From Acidimicrobiaceae bacterium (GTDB lineage Bacteria; Actinomycetota; Acidimicrobiia; Acidimicrobiales; UBA8592): a stretch of DNA of 51,948 nucleotides. Under the pieces are notes generated by a model. The model did not search any database. It was not told the origin of the DNA and worked only from the letters and a program-made list of their open reading frames with translations. Every line of letters begins with the position of its first letter. Positions within the stretch are counted from its first letter, which is position 1. Both the position numbers and the translations under genes were made by a program. Shown here piece by piece: positions 18,204-26,476 of this stretch. The DNA lies in the NCBI GenBank assembly GCA_024641655.1, contig JAHECR010000025.1:1-51948 (forward strand). Reading direction: 5' to 3'.

Positions 18204-20693
18204 ATGGCGGAAGCCATTACCGTTTCAGGTGCCGTCGGCGCCGATGACAAGATCATGACCCTCGAGACCGGTCACCTCGCCGGCCTGGCCAGCGGCGCCG
18301 TCGTGGTCACCATGGGTCGCACCAAGGTGCTCGTCACCGCGACCACCAACAAGAACCCCCGGCCCGGCACCGATTTCTTCCCGCTCACGGTCGACTTCGA
18401 AGAGCGGAGCTACGCCGCGGGCAAGATCCCCGGCTCGTTCTTCCGTCGTGAAGGCCGCGCCGGCGACAACGCCATCTTGGCCTGCCGCCTGACCGACCGT
18501 CCGCTGCGTCCCCTGTTCCCGGACGGATTCCGCAACGACGTGCATGTCGTCGCCACCGTCATCGGCGCCGACCAGGAGAACCCCTACGACGTACCTTCGA
18601 TCAACGCGGCGTCGGCGGCGCTGAGCATCTCGGAGATCCCCTTCCAGGGTCCCCTCGGTTGCGTACGCATCGCATACGACCAGGACGGCCAATGGATCGT
18701 GCATCCGACCTACCAGGAAGGCGAGGCATCGACCTTCGAGATGGTCGTTGCCGGACGTGAGCTCGAAGACGGCGACGTCGCGGTCATGATGGTCGAAGCC
18801 GGCGGCACCGAGAAGGCCTGGCAGTACTACGGCACCGGCGCCCCGAAGGTCGATGAGGCAGTGCTGGCCGACGGGCTCGAGTTCTCCAAGGCACCGATCA
18901 AGGCCGCCATCGCGCTTCAGCGCCAGCTCATCGCCCAGGCCGGAGTCAAGCCGACGATGACCTACACCGTGGCGACCGACTACAGCCCGGAAATTCTCGC
19001 TGCGGTCGAGGCCGCCGGGACTGAGCTGGTCACCTCCAGCCAGGTGATCGCCGACAAGGCCGCACGTGGTGAGGCCGAGGCTGCGGCCACCTCCTCGATC
19101 GTCGAGGCCGTCGTGGCGCAGTTCGCCGACGTCGAAGATGCCGAACGCCAGGTCAAGGCCGCAGTGCGGTCGCTGACCAAGAAGATCGTGCGCAAGCGCA
19201 TCGTCGAAGACGGAATCCGCATCGACGGGCGTACGCCCACCGACATCCGCCCCCTGTCGGCGGAGGTCGCGGTGCTCCCCACTGCGCACGGATCGGGCAT
19301 CTTCCAGCGTGGCGAGACCCAGGTGCTCAACGTCACGACGCTCGGGACCAAACGCATGGACCAGATGATCGACGGCATCGACCCGACGACGCGCAAGCGG
19401 TACATGCACCACTACAACTTCCCGCCGTTCTCCACCGGTGAGGCCGGCTTCATGCGTGGCCCCAAGCGTCGCGAGATCGGGCACGGCGCGCTCGCCGAGC
19501 GCGCCCTGCTGCCGGTCGTCCCCTCCGCAGAGGAGTGGCCCTACACCCTGCGTCTCGTCTCCGACGTCATGTCGTCCAACGGGTCGACCTCGATGGCGTC
19601 GGTGTGCGCGTCGTCGCTGTCGCTGATGGACGCCGGCGTGCCGATCAAGGCGCCGGTCGCCGGGATCGCCATGGGGCTCGTCTACGCCGAGGGCAAGTAC
19701 ACCACCCTCACCGACATCCTCGGAGCCGAAGATGCCTTCGGTGACATGGACTTCAAGGTTGCCGGTACCGCCGATGTGGTCACCGCGCTGCAGCTCGACA
19801 CGAAGATCGACGGCATCCCCGCCGACGTGCTCTCGGCAGCACTCCAGCAGGCCAAGGACGCACGTCTGCAGATCCTCGCGGTCATGCACGACGCCATCGC
19901 CGAGCCCCGAGACGACGTCAGCGAGGTGGCCCCGAAGATCATCACCTTCGAGATCCCGCTCGACAAGATCGGCGAGGTCATCGGCCCCAAGGGCAAGGTC
20001 ATCAACGGCATCCAGTCCGAGACCGGAGCCGAGGTCATGGTCGACGACGATGGTGTGGTCGGTACGGTCGTGATCGCGAGCGCCGATCGCGGTGCGGTCT
20101 ACGAGGCGGAGCGACAGGTCAAGCTGATCCTCGACCCGCCCACCGCCGAGGTCGGCGCGGTCTACATGGGCAAGGTCGTCAACATCACGAATTTCGGTGC
20201 CTTCGTCAACATACTCCCCGGGCGTGACGGACTCGTGCACATCTCGAAGATCGGTGGTGGCAAGCGCATCGATCGGGTGGAGGACGTGCTTTCGCTCGGC
20301 CAAGAGATCGAGGTGCGCGTCGAGGACATCGACCCCAATGGCAAGGTCAGCCTGGTTCCCGCCGACGCTGCCAAGCTCAACGAGGGCACGGGCGGATCCG
20401 GTGGCGGCGAGCGTGCCCCGCGCGCTGCAGCTCTCTCCAAGGGCGGCAACGACACGGACAACAGCGGTGGCGCCGTCGCCGTGGCGACCGCGTCGTTCGA
20501 GGACGACTTCGAAGCCTCGCTGGCTGCCGAGCTGGGCGACCTCGGTCCTGCCGAGGTCGGTGGCGGCGAACGTCGTGACGACGGTGGCCGTGGACGTGGT
20601 GGCGACCGTGGCCGTGGCCGCGGTGGCGATCGTGGACGTGGTGGCGATCGTGGACGTGGTGGCGACCGTGGCCGTGGTCGCGGCGGTCGCTGA
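18204..20693 (+). CDS. pnp: polyribonucleotide nucleotidyltransferase (PNPase) with RGG-type tail
   Basis: Phosphorolytic 3'-5' exoribonuclease and polynucleotide polymerase. Two RNase PH cores are visible; the second begins near residue 335 (IDGRTPTDIRPLSAEV, GSGIFQRGETQVL) and contains DAFGDMDFKVAGT. A KH domain at about 565-630 has IGPKGKVINGIQSETG, and an S1 domain at about 651-722 has GKVVNITNFGAFV. After that comes a 107-residue extension ending in repeated RGRGGD units from about 791. At 829 residues it is about 100 longer than E. coli PNPase. ATG 18204 has GGAAGGAG spaced 5 bases. An in-frame ATG at 18171, 8 bases after CAATAT, is a weaker alternative. Confidence 0.96.
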   Translation: MAEAITVSGAVGADDKIMTLETGHLAGLASGAVVVTMGRTKVLVTATTNKNPRPGTDFFPLTVDFEERSYAAGKIPGSFFRREGRAGDNAILACRLTDRPLRPLFPDGFRNDVHVVATVIGADQENPYDVPSINAASAALSISEIPFQGPLGCVRIAYDQDGQWIVHPTYQEGEASTFEMVVAGRELEDGDVAVMMVEAGGTEKAWQYYGTGAPKVDEAVLADGLEFSKAPIKAAIALQRQLIAQAGVKPTMTYTVATDYSPEILAAVEAAGTELVTSSQVIADKAARGEAEAAATSSIVEAVVAQFADVEDAERQVKAAVRSLTKKIVRKRIVEDGIRIDGRTPTDIRPLSAEVAVLPTAHGSGIFQRGETQVLNVTTLGTKRMDQMIDGIDPTTRKRYMHHYNFPPFSTGEAGFMRGPKRREIGHGALAERALLPVVPSAEEWPYTLRLVSDVMSSNGSTSMASVCASSLSLMDAGVPIKAPVAGIAMGLVYAEGKYTTLTDILGAEDAFGDMDFKVAGTADVVTALQLDTKIDGIPADVLSAALQQAKDARLQILAVMHDAIAEPRDDVSEVAPKIITFEIPLDKIGEVIGPKGKVINGIQSETGAEVMVDDDGVVGTVVIASADRGAVYEAERQVKLILDPPTAEVGAVYMGKVVNITNFGAFVNILPGRDGLVHISKIGGGKRIDRVEDVLSLGQEIEVRVEDIDPNGKVSLVPADAAKLNEGTGGSGGGERAPRAAALSKGGNDTDNSGGAVAVATASFEDDFEASLAAELGDLGPAEVGGGERRDDGGRGRGGDRGRGRGGDRGRGGDRGRGGDRGRGRGGR
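20622..20675 (+). repeat. 18-bp tandem repeats encoding the RGG-like PNPase tail
   Basis: Two identical 18-base units (20622-20639, 20640-20657) and a third with two mismatches (20658-20675), each encoding one GDRGRG-type unit. Similar, more diverged units flank them. Confidence 0.85.
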
Positions 20694-20726
20694 CCCCTCG
20701 ACGCGCTGAACGCACGAAGCGACCTG

Positions 20727-20763
20727 GCTCGGCCGGCCCCGCGGGGTCGGCCGAGCTCGTTTT
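20727..20763 (+). terminator. intrinsic terminator after pnp
   Basis: A 13-bp stem with one G-T pair, built from GCTCGGCCGGCCC and GGGTCGGCCGAGC around a CGCG loop, followed by TCGTTTT. A good rho-independent terminator closing the rpsO-pnp region. Confidence 0.8.
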
Positions 20764-20830
20764 CCCGCGCCGGGGGCGGGGCGCGGCATCAACCCGATGC
20801 CGAAGATGGCCTCCGGGCCCGGCGACGTGC

Positions 20831-20836
20831 CAACAT
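20831..20836 (+). promoter_or_regulatory. possible -10 CAACAT before dapB
   Basis: CAACAT followed by exactly 6 bases and the dapB ATG at 20843. It differs from TANNNT only at the first base but keeps the leaderless spacing. Confidence 0.3.
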
Positions 20837-20842
20837 CGGGCC

Positions 20843-21625
20843 ATGACGATTCGGGTCGGAGTGCTGGGTGCAGCGGGTCGCATGGGCTCGGCGGTGTGCA
20901 ACGCGGTACACGCCGACCCCGAGTTGGAGCTCGTCGGTGCGGTCGACGCCATGACGAGCGGTATGAGCCTGGCCACCGTCGGCGGGCCCGACGTCGGGCT
21001 CACCGTGGCGTCCGATGTCGGTGCGCTGGCGGCCGCTGAGGTCGTCGTCGACTTCACCGTTGCCTCGGCAGCCCGAGCGAACATCCCTCGCGTGGCCGAC
21101 ATGGGCCTCCACGCGGTGATCGGTACGACGGGGCTCACCGAGGACGACCTCGAGACCTTCGGGCGGCTGTTCACTGCGAGCAATTGCCTGGTTGCCGCCA
21201 ACTTCGCGATCAGCGCGGTCCTCATGATGCGCTTCGCTGAACTCGCGTCACCGTTCTTCGACACCGCCGAGATCGTGGAATACCACCACAACGCCAAGAT
21301 CGACGCGCCGAGCGGGACGGCGATCGCCACGGCCGAGCGGATGGCGGCCGCCTCGTCGAGCTGGGCCCCCGACCCCACCCAGAAAGAGGTGCTGCCCGGC
21401 GCGCGCGGCGGGAAGGGCCCCGGCGGCGTGCGGATCCACGGGGTGCGGATGCAGGGCATGCTCGCCCATCAGGAGGTCATCTTCGGGGCCGAGGGCCAGA
21501 CCCTGATCCTGCGCCAGGACAGCTACGACCGTTCCTCCTTCATGCCCGGTGTCCTGCTCGCCGTGAAGCGCATCGCCGCGCACCCGGGCCTCACGCTGGG
21601 CCTCGACTCGATCCTCGGCATCTGA
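20843..21625 (+). CDS. dapB: 4-hydroxy-tetrahydrodipicolinate reductase
   Basis: NAD(P)H-dependent reductase in the DAP/lysine pathway. The N-terminal Rossmann motif is VGVLGAAGRMGSAV. VVVDFTVASAARANI, the loop GTTGLTEDDL and the catalytic stretch EYHHNAKIDAPSGTA (catalytic His pair and Lys) are present, as is RGGKGPGGVRIHGVRMQG. 260 residues is typical. The next DAP gene, dapA, lies about 1 kb downstream, separated by the SURF1-like gene. Confidence 0.96.
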   Translation: MTIRVGVLGAAGRMGSAVCNAVHADPELELVGAVDAMTSGMSLATVGGPDVGLTVASDVGALAAAEVVVDFTVASAARANIPRVADMGLHAVIGTTGLTEDDLETFGRLFTASNCLVAANFAISAVLMMRFAELASPFFDTAEIVEYHHNAKIDAPSGTAIATAERMAAASSSWAPDPTQKEVLPGARGGKGPGGVRIHGVRMQGMLAHQEVIFGAEGQTLILRQDSYDRSSFMPGVLLAVKRIAAHPGLTLGLDSILGI

Positions 21626-21649
21626 ATCCGAAGGCGGCCCGTCGCGCCG

Positions 21650-21655
21650 TACCCT
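21650..21655 (+). promoter_or_regulatory. -10 TACCCT before the SURF1-like gene
   Basis: TACCCT, exactly 6 bases, then GTG at 21662: a leaderless start. Confidence 0.5.
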
Positions 21656-21661
21656 GGCGCG

Positions 21662-22453
21662 GTGTCCGACCGCACTCTGCTCAGCCCGAAGTGGATCATC
21701 AGTCACGTCCTGGTCGCCGTTGCGGTGGTCGTCATGATCCTGCTCGGATTCTGGCAGCTCGATCGCCTCGGCCAACGGCGGGATCGCAACGCCGAGATCA
21801 CCTCGCGCGTCGCCGAGCCGGTCGCGCCGATCGACGACCTTGTCAGCGTCGAGGACCCGTATGCGGTGGGGGAGTCGCTCCGCTATCGCGTGGTGTCTGC
21901 CTCCGGCGTCTACCTTCCCGACGAGGAGGTCCTCGTCCGCAACCGATCGCTCGGGGGAAGTGCCGGCTTCTGGGTGATCACCCCGCTCCGACTGGCCGAC
22001 GGCAGCGTGGTGGTGGTCAACCGCGGTTGGGTTCCCTTCGCGATGGGCCCCGGAAATTCGCGGGCGGGCACCGAACCGCCCCAAGGCCAGGTGACGGTGT
22101 CCGGGCTGGTGCAACAGACCGCGACTGCCGGACTTCTGCAGAGCGACGACGCGCCGGGCGGGGTGCTCGAGAGTCTCGCTCGCGTTGACCTGGCCCGCTA
22201 TGCGGCCCAGCTCGACGAGCCGGTCCTGCCCGTGTTCATCCAGCTCGAGAGCCAGGAGCCGGCGCAGCCCTCGACGCTGCCGGTGATGCTCGCTCGACCC
22301 GACCTCGGCGAGGGACCCCACCTCTCCTACGCCGTCCAGTGGTTCGTCTTCGCCACGATCGCCGCGGTCGGCTATCCGCTGGTGCTGCGCCGGGTCGGGG
22401 GCGGTGGGAACCGCAAGAAACGGCCGTCACCGGTTCCCGTCGACTATCTGTGA
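21662..22453 (+). CDS. SURF1 family membrane protein
   Basis: SURF1 proteins assist cytochrome c oxidase assembly, probably by handling heme a. The 263-residue product has the family layout: an N-terminal transmembrane helix (about residues 12-30) ending GFWQLDRL, a large extracytoplasmic domain with VLVRNRSLGGSAGFWVITPL and VVVVNRGWVPF, then a second helix near the C-terminus (HLSYAVQWFVFATIAAVGYP). These are hallmark SURF1 segments. The start is GTG 21662, 6 bases after a TACCCT -10, with no ribosome-binding site. No oxidase genes lie in this window. Confidence 0.88.
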   Translation: MSDRTLLSPKWIISHVLVAVAVVVMILLGFWQLDRLGQRRDRNAEITSRVAEPVAPIDDLVSVEDPYAVGESLRYRVVSASGVYLPDEEVLVRNRSLGGSAGFWVITPLRLADGSVVVVNRGWVPFAMGPGNSRAGTEPPQGQVTVSGLVQQTATAGLLQSDDAPGGVLESLARVDLARYAAQLDEPVLPVFIQLESQEPAQPSTLPVMLARPDLGEGPHLSYAVQWFVFATIAAVGYPLVLRRVGGGGNRKKRPSPVPVDYL

Positions 22454-22513
22454 GACCACCGTTCCTCGTTGGGGAGCGAGGCACGCGATGGGCTGTCGAC
22501 AACGCTGCAAACG

Positions 22514-22542
22514 TTGACGGTAAGGGCACTAGCCTCTAGTGC
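22514..22542 (+). promoter_or_regulatory. dapA promoter region with inverted repeat
   Basis: TTGACG at 22514-22519 looks like a -35. Downstream lies a perfect dyad GCACTAG-CCT-CTAGTGC (22526-22542) that covers the region where the -10 would be. The spacing to any TANNNT is poor, so the exact -10 is unclear; the dyad is a candidate operator. Confidence 0.4.
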
Positions 22543-22596
22543 GTCCGTCGCCGCGCGGCGCGACGGGTCTCTCGTCTGCTGGTCAGGAGAAGCACG

Positions 22597-23499
22597 ATGC
22601 CCCGCTTCGGCAAGGTACTGAGCGCCATGGTCACCCCGTTCGCGGAAGACGGCTCGCTCGACCTCGATGTGGCCGCGACGCTCGCGCGTTGGCTCGTCGA
22701 TCATGGCAACGAGGGGTTGGTCATCGCCGGGACCACCGGGGAGTCGCCGACGCTCACCCATGACGAGCAGATCGCGTTGATCAGCACCGTGGTGGCTGCA
22801 GTCGACGTGCCGGTCGTGGCCGGCACCGGCAGCAACGACACCCGTGCCGCAGTGGAGCTCACCGAGCGGGCGACGGAGGCGGGCGCTGCCGGTGTCCTCT
22901 CGGTCACCCCCTACTACAACCGCCCGTCCCAAGCGGGCTTGCTCGCACATTTCCGGGCGATCGCAGCGTCGACCCCTCTTCCGGTGATGCTCTACGACAT
23001 CCCCGTCCGCACCGGCCGAAAGATCGAGACAGCGACCCTGCTCGAGCTCGCCCACAGCGTCGACAACATCGTTGCGTTGAAGGATGCCGCCGGTGATCCG
23101 GCCGAGACCGCGTCGTTCATCGCTCGCGCCCCCGACCATTTCGAGGTCTACTCCGGCGACGACTCGCTCACCTTGCCGCTGCTCGCGGTCGGCGCCGTCG
23201 GCACCGTCGGTGTGGCAACGCACTGGACCGGCCTCGAGCACCAGGAGCTCTTCGCCGCGCTCGCCGCGGGTGACCTCGGCACCGCTCGGAAGATCAACGC
23301 TGCGCTCCAGCCCTCGTTCGCGTACGAGTCGAGCCCGGTGGCGCCGAACCCCATCCCCACGAAGGTGATGATGAACCTGCTCGGGCTGGCCGTGGGTCGA
23401 GGGCGGCCACCGATGCACGTGGCACCCGACGATCTCGCGACCACTGCCCGGGGCGTCGTAAGCTCGACCCGTGTCGGTGCCGAACTCGGCCTCGGCTGA
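22597..23499 (+). CDS. dapA: 4-hydroxy-tetrahydrodipicolinate synthase
   Basis: Condenses pyruvate with aspartate semialdehyde, the first committed step of DAP/lysine synthesis. A TIM-barrel protein of 300 residues with AGTTGESPTLTHDE (substrate-binding Thr pair at 46-47), VTPYYNRPSQAGL, LYDIPVRTG (Tyr133) and the Schiff-base Lys162 in IVALKDAAGD. AGGAGA at 22585-22590 is 6 bases before the ATG. The neighbouring gene is RNase J, the same dapA-rnj pairing found in mycobacteria. Confidence 0.96.
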   Translation: MPRFGKVLSAMVTPFAEDGSLDLDVAATLARWLVDHGNEGLVIAGTTGESPTLTHDEQIALISTVVAAVDVPVVAGTGSNDTRAAVELTERATEAGAAGVLSVTPYYNRPSQAGLLAHFRAIAASTPLPVMLYDIPVRTGRKIETATLLELAHSVDNIVALKDAAGDPAETASFIARAPDHFEVYSGDDSLTLPLLAVGAVGTVGVATHWTGLEHQELFAALAAGDLGTARKINAALQPSFAYESSPVAPNPIPTKVMMNLLGLAVGRGRPPMHVAPDDLATTARGVVSSTRVGAELGLG

Positions 23500-23531
23500 A
23501 GCGACGCGACAGCCGCGAGATCGGAACACCC

Positions 23532-25199
23532 ATGGCCGCAGACGTCTCCATCACCTTCCTCGGCGGGCTCGGCGACATCGGACGCAACTGCGCCGTCATC
23601 GAGAGCGAAGGCCAGTTGCTGGTGTTGGACTGCGGCCAGTTGTTCCCCGACGAGCTCATGCCGGGGGCCGAGTCGGTGCTCCCGGACCTGCGCTATCTCG
23701 ATGACAAGGGCGATCGCATCATCGGCTGCATCGTCACCCACGGCCACGAGGACCACATCGGCGCGTTGGCGCCGCTCCTGGAACGCTTCGCCTTCCCGAT
23801 CTACGGTTCGCCGTTCACCGTCGGCATGGTGCGCACCCGGCTGGAGGAGGCCGGCCTGCTGCATCGCGCGGAGCTGTTTCCCGTGGCTGACAACGAGCGG
23901 CGCTCGATCGGGTTGTTCGACATCGAATTCCTGCCGGTCACGCACTCGGTGCCTTGTGGGCTCATCTCGGCGATCACCACGCCTCAGGGCGTCATCGTGC
24001 ATTCCAGCGACTTCAAACTCGACCTCAGCCCTGTGGACGGGCGCTTCACCGACCTCACCCGCATTGGTGCCATCGCTGACAACCCCGGAATCCGGCTGCT
24101 GTTGTGCGACTCCACCAACGCCGATGTCCCGGGCCGCAGCGCCTCGGAGTCGGAGATCGGTCCCGTGTTCGAGCACGTCTTCCGGCTGAACCAGGGTCGG
24201 CGGGTCATCACCGCGTGTTTCAGCAGTCACATCCATCGCGTGCAGCAAATCGTCGGCGCTGCGCTCGCGGACGGCCGGCGGATCGCCACCCTCGGCATGT
24301 CCATGAAGCGCAACATGCAGCTCGCCAGGGAGCTCGGCCTGCTGAAGATCCCCGACACCCATGTGCTCGACATCGAAGACATCGACGACTACCCGCCCGG
24401 CGAGGTGTGCGTGGTGTCGACGGGGTCGCAGGCCGAAGCGCGGTCGGCTCTGGCACTCGCGGCGTTCGGCGACAGCCGCTGGATCGAGCTCTCCGACACC
24501 GACACGGTGGTGCTCTCGTCACAGGCGATCCCCGGCAACGAGGCGCGTGTCGGTCGCATGATCGACGAGCTCACCCGCTGTGGCGCCCAGGTTCTGCACA
24601 CCGCGCACCTGGGACTGCACACCTCCGGTCATGGCAAGCAGGACGAGCTCAAGGTGTTGCACAGCGTTGCCCGGCCTGAGTGGTTCGTTCCCGTTCACGG
24701 CGAATACCACCACATGGTCGCCCACCGTGCGCTGGCGGTCGGCATGGGTATGGCCGCGGACCGGATCCTGCTCGCCACCGACGGCGATCAGGTCCGCCTC
24801 ACCGACGAGGGCGCATCGCTCGTGGAGAAGGTGACCCCTGGCAGCTACGTCTTCGTCCATGGTGATCTGACCGAGGACGATCACGATGTCTTCCGGGAGC
24901 GCCTCATTCTCGGCGACGAAGGGGTCGTCGTGGCCACCGTGACGGTGTCGATGGATTCCCGGGAGATCATCGGCGGACCCGCCGTCGAGAGCCGTGGATG
25001 GCTCGGTGTCGACAACTACGAGACGATCACCGCGGATGCCAACGAGGAGCTCCGCAAGGCGATCCTCATCGCCCTGGAGGGCGACGAAGCGATCACGCAG
25101 GCGGCGCTGGAGCGTCGGGTGCGTCGGGCCGTCGGCGGCTTCGTCAATCGCCGCACGGGCCGCCGGCCGATGATCGTGCCCGTCGTCACGGTCGTCTGA
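23532..25199 (+). CDS. rnj: ribonuclease J
   Basis: Metallo-beta-lactamase-fold RNase with endonuclease and 5'-3' exonuclease activity in mRNA decay and rRNA processing. The metal motif VTHGHEDHIG is at residues 68-77, preceded by LVLDCGQLFPDE. The beta-CASP part follows with LLLCDSTNADVPGRSASE, TACFSSHIHRVQQIV, VSTGSQAEARSAL and HTSGHGKQDELK; HGEYHH is in the later metal site. 555 residues is standard. With PNPase in the same window, two main RNA decay enzymes sit about 3 kb apart. A perfect hairpin follows the gene. Confidence 0.95.
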   Translation: MAADVSITFLGGLGDIGRNCAVIESEGQLLVLDCGQLFPDELMPGAESVLPDLRYLDDKGDRIIGCIVTHGHEDHIGALAPLLERFAFPIYGSPFTVGMVRTRLEEAGLLHRAELFPVADNERRSIGLFDIEFLPVTHSVPCGLISAITTPQGVIVHSSDFKLDLSPVDGRFTDLTRIGAIADNPGIRLLLCDSTNADVPGRSASESEIGPVFEHVFRLNQGRRVITACFSSHIHRVQQIVGAALADGRRIATLGMSMKRNMQLARELGLLKIPDTHVLDIEDIDDYPPGEVCVVSTGSQAEARSALALAAFGDSRWIELSDTDTVVLSSQAIPGNEARVGRMIDELTRCGAQVLHTAHLGLHTSGHGKQDELKVLHSVARPEWFVPVHGEYHHMVAHRALAVGMGMAADRILLATDGDQVRLTDEGASLVEKVTPGSYVFVHGDLTEDDHDVFRERLILGDEGVVVATVTVSMDSREIIGGPAVESRGWLGVDNYETITADANEELRKAILIALEGDEAITQAALERRVRRAVGGFVNRRTGRRPMIVPVVTVV

Positions 25200-25209
25200 G
25201 AGGCCCTCG

Positions 25210-25237
25210 GCCCTATGGGCCGTTCGGCCCATAGGGC
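25210..25237 (+). terminator. perfect 12-bp hairpin after rnj
   Basis: GCCCTATGGGCC and GGCCCATAGGGC pair perfectly around a GTTC loop, 10 bases after the rnj stop. It lacks a T tract, but its position suits termination or 3'-end protection. Confidence 0.65.
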
Positions 25238-25342
25238 TCCCGCGTCGATGTAACGAACCGGTCGGCGGCGACGATCCCCGTTCGTAGCACCCACAGGGCG
25301 GCCACGATCACGATCGTGGTTCACATCGAGGTATCGAAAACT

Positions 25343-26278
25343 ATGCGTATCCCAAAGCTGCGAATCGTCGGCGTCGTCACGGTCGGCCTGTTGGGCTTCA
25401 CCGGCATCGCCATGGCCCAAGAGGGGGTGTTCGTCCCTCGAGAGGACACCGGCCCCGACACGGGGATGAACTTCGGCTACGACCAGGAGAACGAGGTCTT
25501 CATGTTCAACGTGAACGACCTGCTCGGTGACACCTTCGGCTGCACCGTTGCTCCGGACGCCGCGGGCAACACCCGTACGGTCGTCTACGGCGTCGACGGT
25601 GAGCAGATCACCGTCGACGAGCTGAAGGACAACCAGACGGGTGATCCGGTCGAATTCAGCGTCTATCCAGACGTCACACCACAGCCCGAGGGCGAGGAGA
25701 CGCCGATTCCCGAGCCCGGCGCCGACGAGGTGACCGACGCGCTGCCGCCGGCCACGATCGAGTACGGCGGCTGGCGCGACGACCCCGCGAGTTGGGGCCA
25801 GGAGTGCGAGCTGCAGGCTGCCGAGATAGCCGGGCCCAATGGGCAGATCAATCATGGGATGTTCATGAAGCTGTGGAACTCGCTGTGGGACGGTCGCCCC
25901 GGTCGCGGGTGCCTGAATCGCTACCTGGCGCAGTCCGATTTCGGCAAGGGCGAACAGCAGGTCAAGGTCGGCGACCGCACCGGCGCCGACGAGGCCGAGC
26001 CCGGCATCTTCGACGACCCCGAGTCGCTGTCTTCCATGGAGTTCGACGTGCTGTTCCAGTCGGTCCAGGCCGATTGCCAGCACGGCAAGGGCAAGTCGAC
26101 CGCCGCCGCCTCGGACACCGCCAAGGGCAACAGCGCCGCAGCGTCGGCCAAGGGCAACAACGGCAAGGGTCACGTCGAGGCCGGCGCCGACGAGGCCGCC
26201 CCCACGGAGTCCTCGACCGATGCAGGGGTGACGTCCTCGCCGGGCAAGTCGGGCAAGGCCAAAGGCCCCAAGAACTAA
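25343..26278 (+). CDS. secreted protein of unknown function with low-complexity tail
   Basis: Not recognised. The 311-residue product starts with MRIPKLRIVGVVTVGLLGFTG and continues to AMA-QEG, a clear Sec signal peptide cut near residue 23-24. The mature part is acidic and has four cysteines (GCTV, ECEL, GCLN, DCQH), enough for two disulfides. It holds a Pro/Glu-rich stretch at about 105-130. From about 245 on it is rich in Lys, Gly, Ala, Ser and Asn (repeated GKG and AKGN units). GAGG at 25328-25331 supports the ATG at 25343; an in-frame GTG at 25316 would add nine residues. It stands alone between two hairpins, so it is probably its own transcription unit. Confidence 0.75.
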   Translation: MRIPKLRIVGVVTVGLLGFTGIAMAQEGVFVPREDTGPDTGMNFGYDQENEVFMFNVNDLLGDTFGCTVAPDAAGNTRTVVYGVDGEQITVDELKDNQTGDPVEFSVYPDVTPQPEGEETPIPEPGADEVTDALPPATIEYGGWRDDPASWGQECELQAAEIAGPNGQINHGMFMKLWNSLWDGRPGRGCLNRYLAQSDFGKGEQQVKVGDRTGADEAEPGIFDDPESLSSMEFDVLFQSVQADCQHGKGKSTAAASDTAKGNSAAASAKGNNGKGHVEAGADEAAPTESSTDAGVTSSPGKSGKAKGPKN

Positions 26279-26328
26279 GAACCCCCACCGGGGACGCTCC
26301 TCGGTCACCGAGGCCAGCGCGAAGCCTG

Positions 26329-26354
26329 ACGACCGCCCTACCCGGGGCGGTCGT
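26329..26354 (+). terminator. hairpin between the secreted protein and ftsK
   Basis: ACGACCGCCC pairs perfectly with GGGCGGTCGT around a 6-base loop (10-bp stem), about 50 bases after the stop; only a weak T run follows. Confidence 0.6.
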
Positions 26355-26476
26355 TGCGCGTCGGGGCATCTACCTCGATGCCGCGTCTCGGCGGCTGCGC
26401 CACGAATACCACGGAGCGCGCGTGACACCGCGCGGAGTGAAGTTGCTGCGTGGTTCATGGGGGAGGTGTTAGCGTT

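Noticed and set aside
18225..20792. 855-codon open frame on the minus strand opposite pnp
   Set aside because: A high-GC shadow of pnp: no family motif, low-complexity composition, and the plus strand encodes a clear PNPase.
25308..25317. CACGATCGTG palindrome before the secreted protein
   Set aside because: A single 10-bp palindrome in GC-rich DNA is not enough to call an operator.
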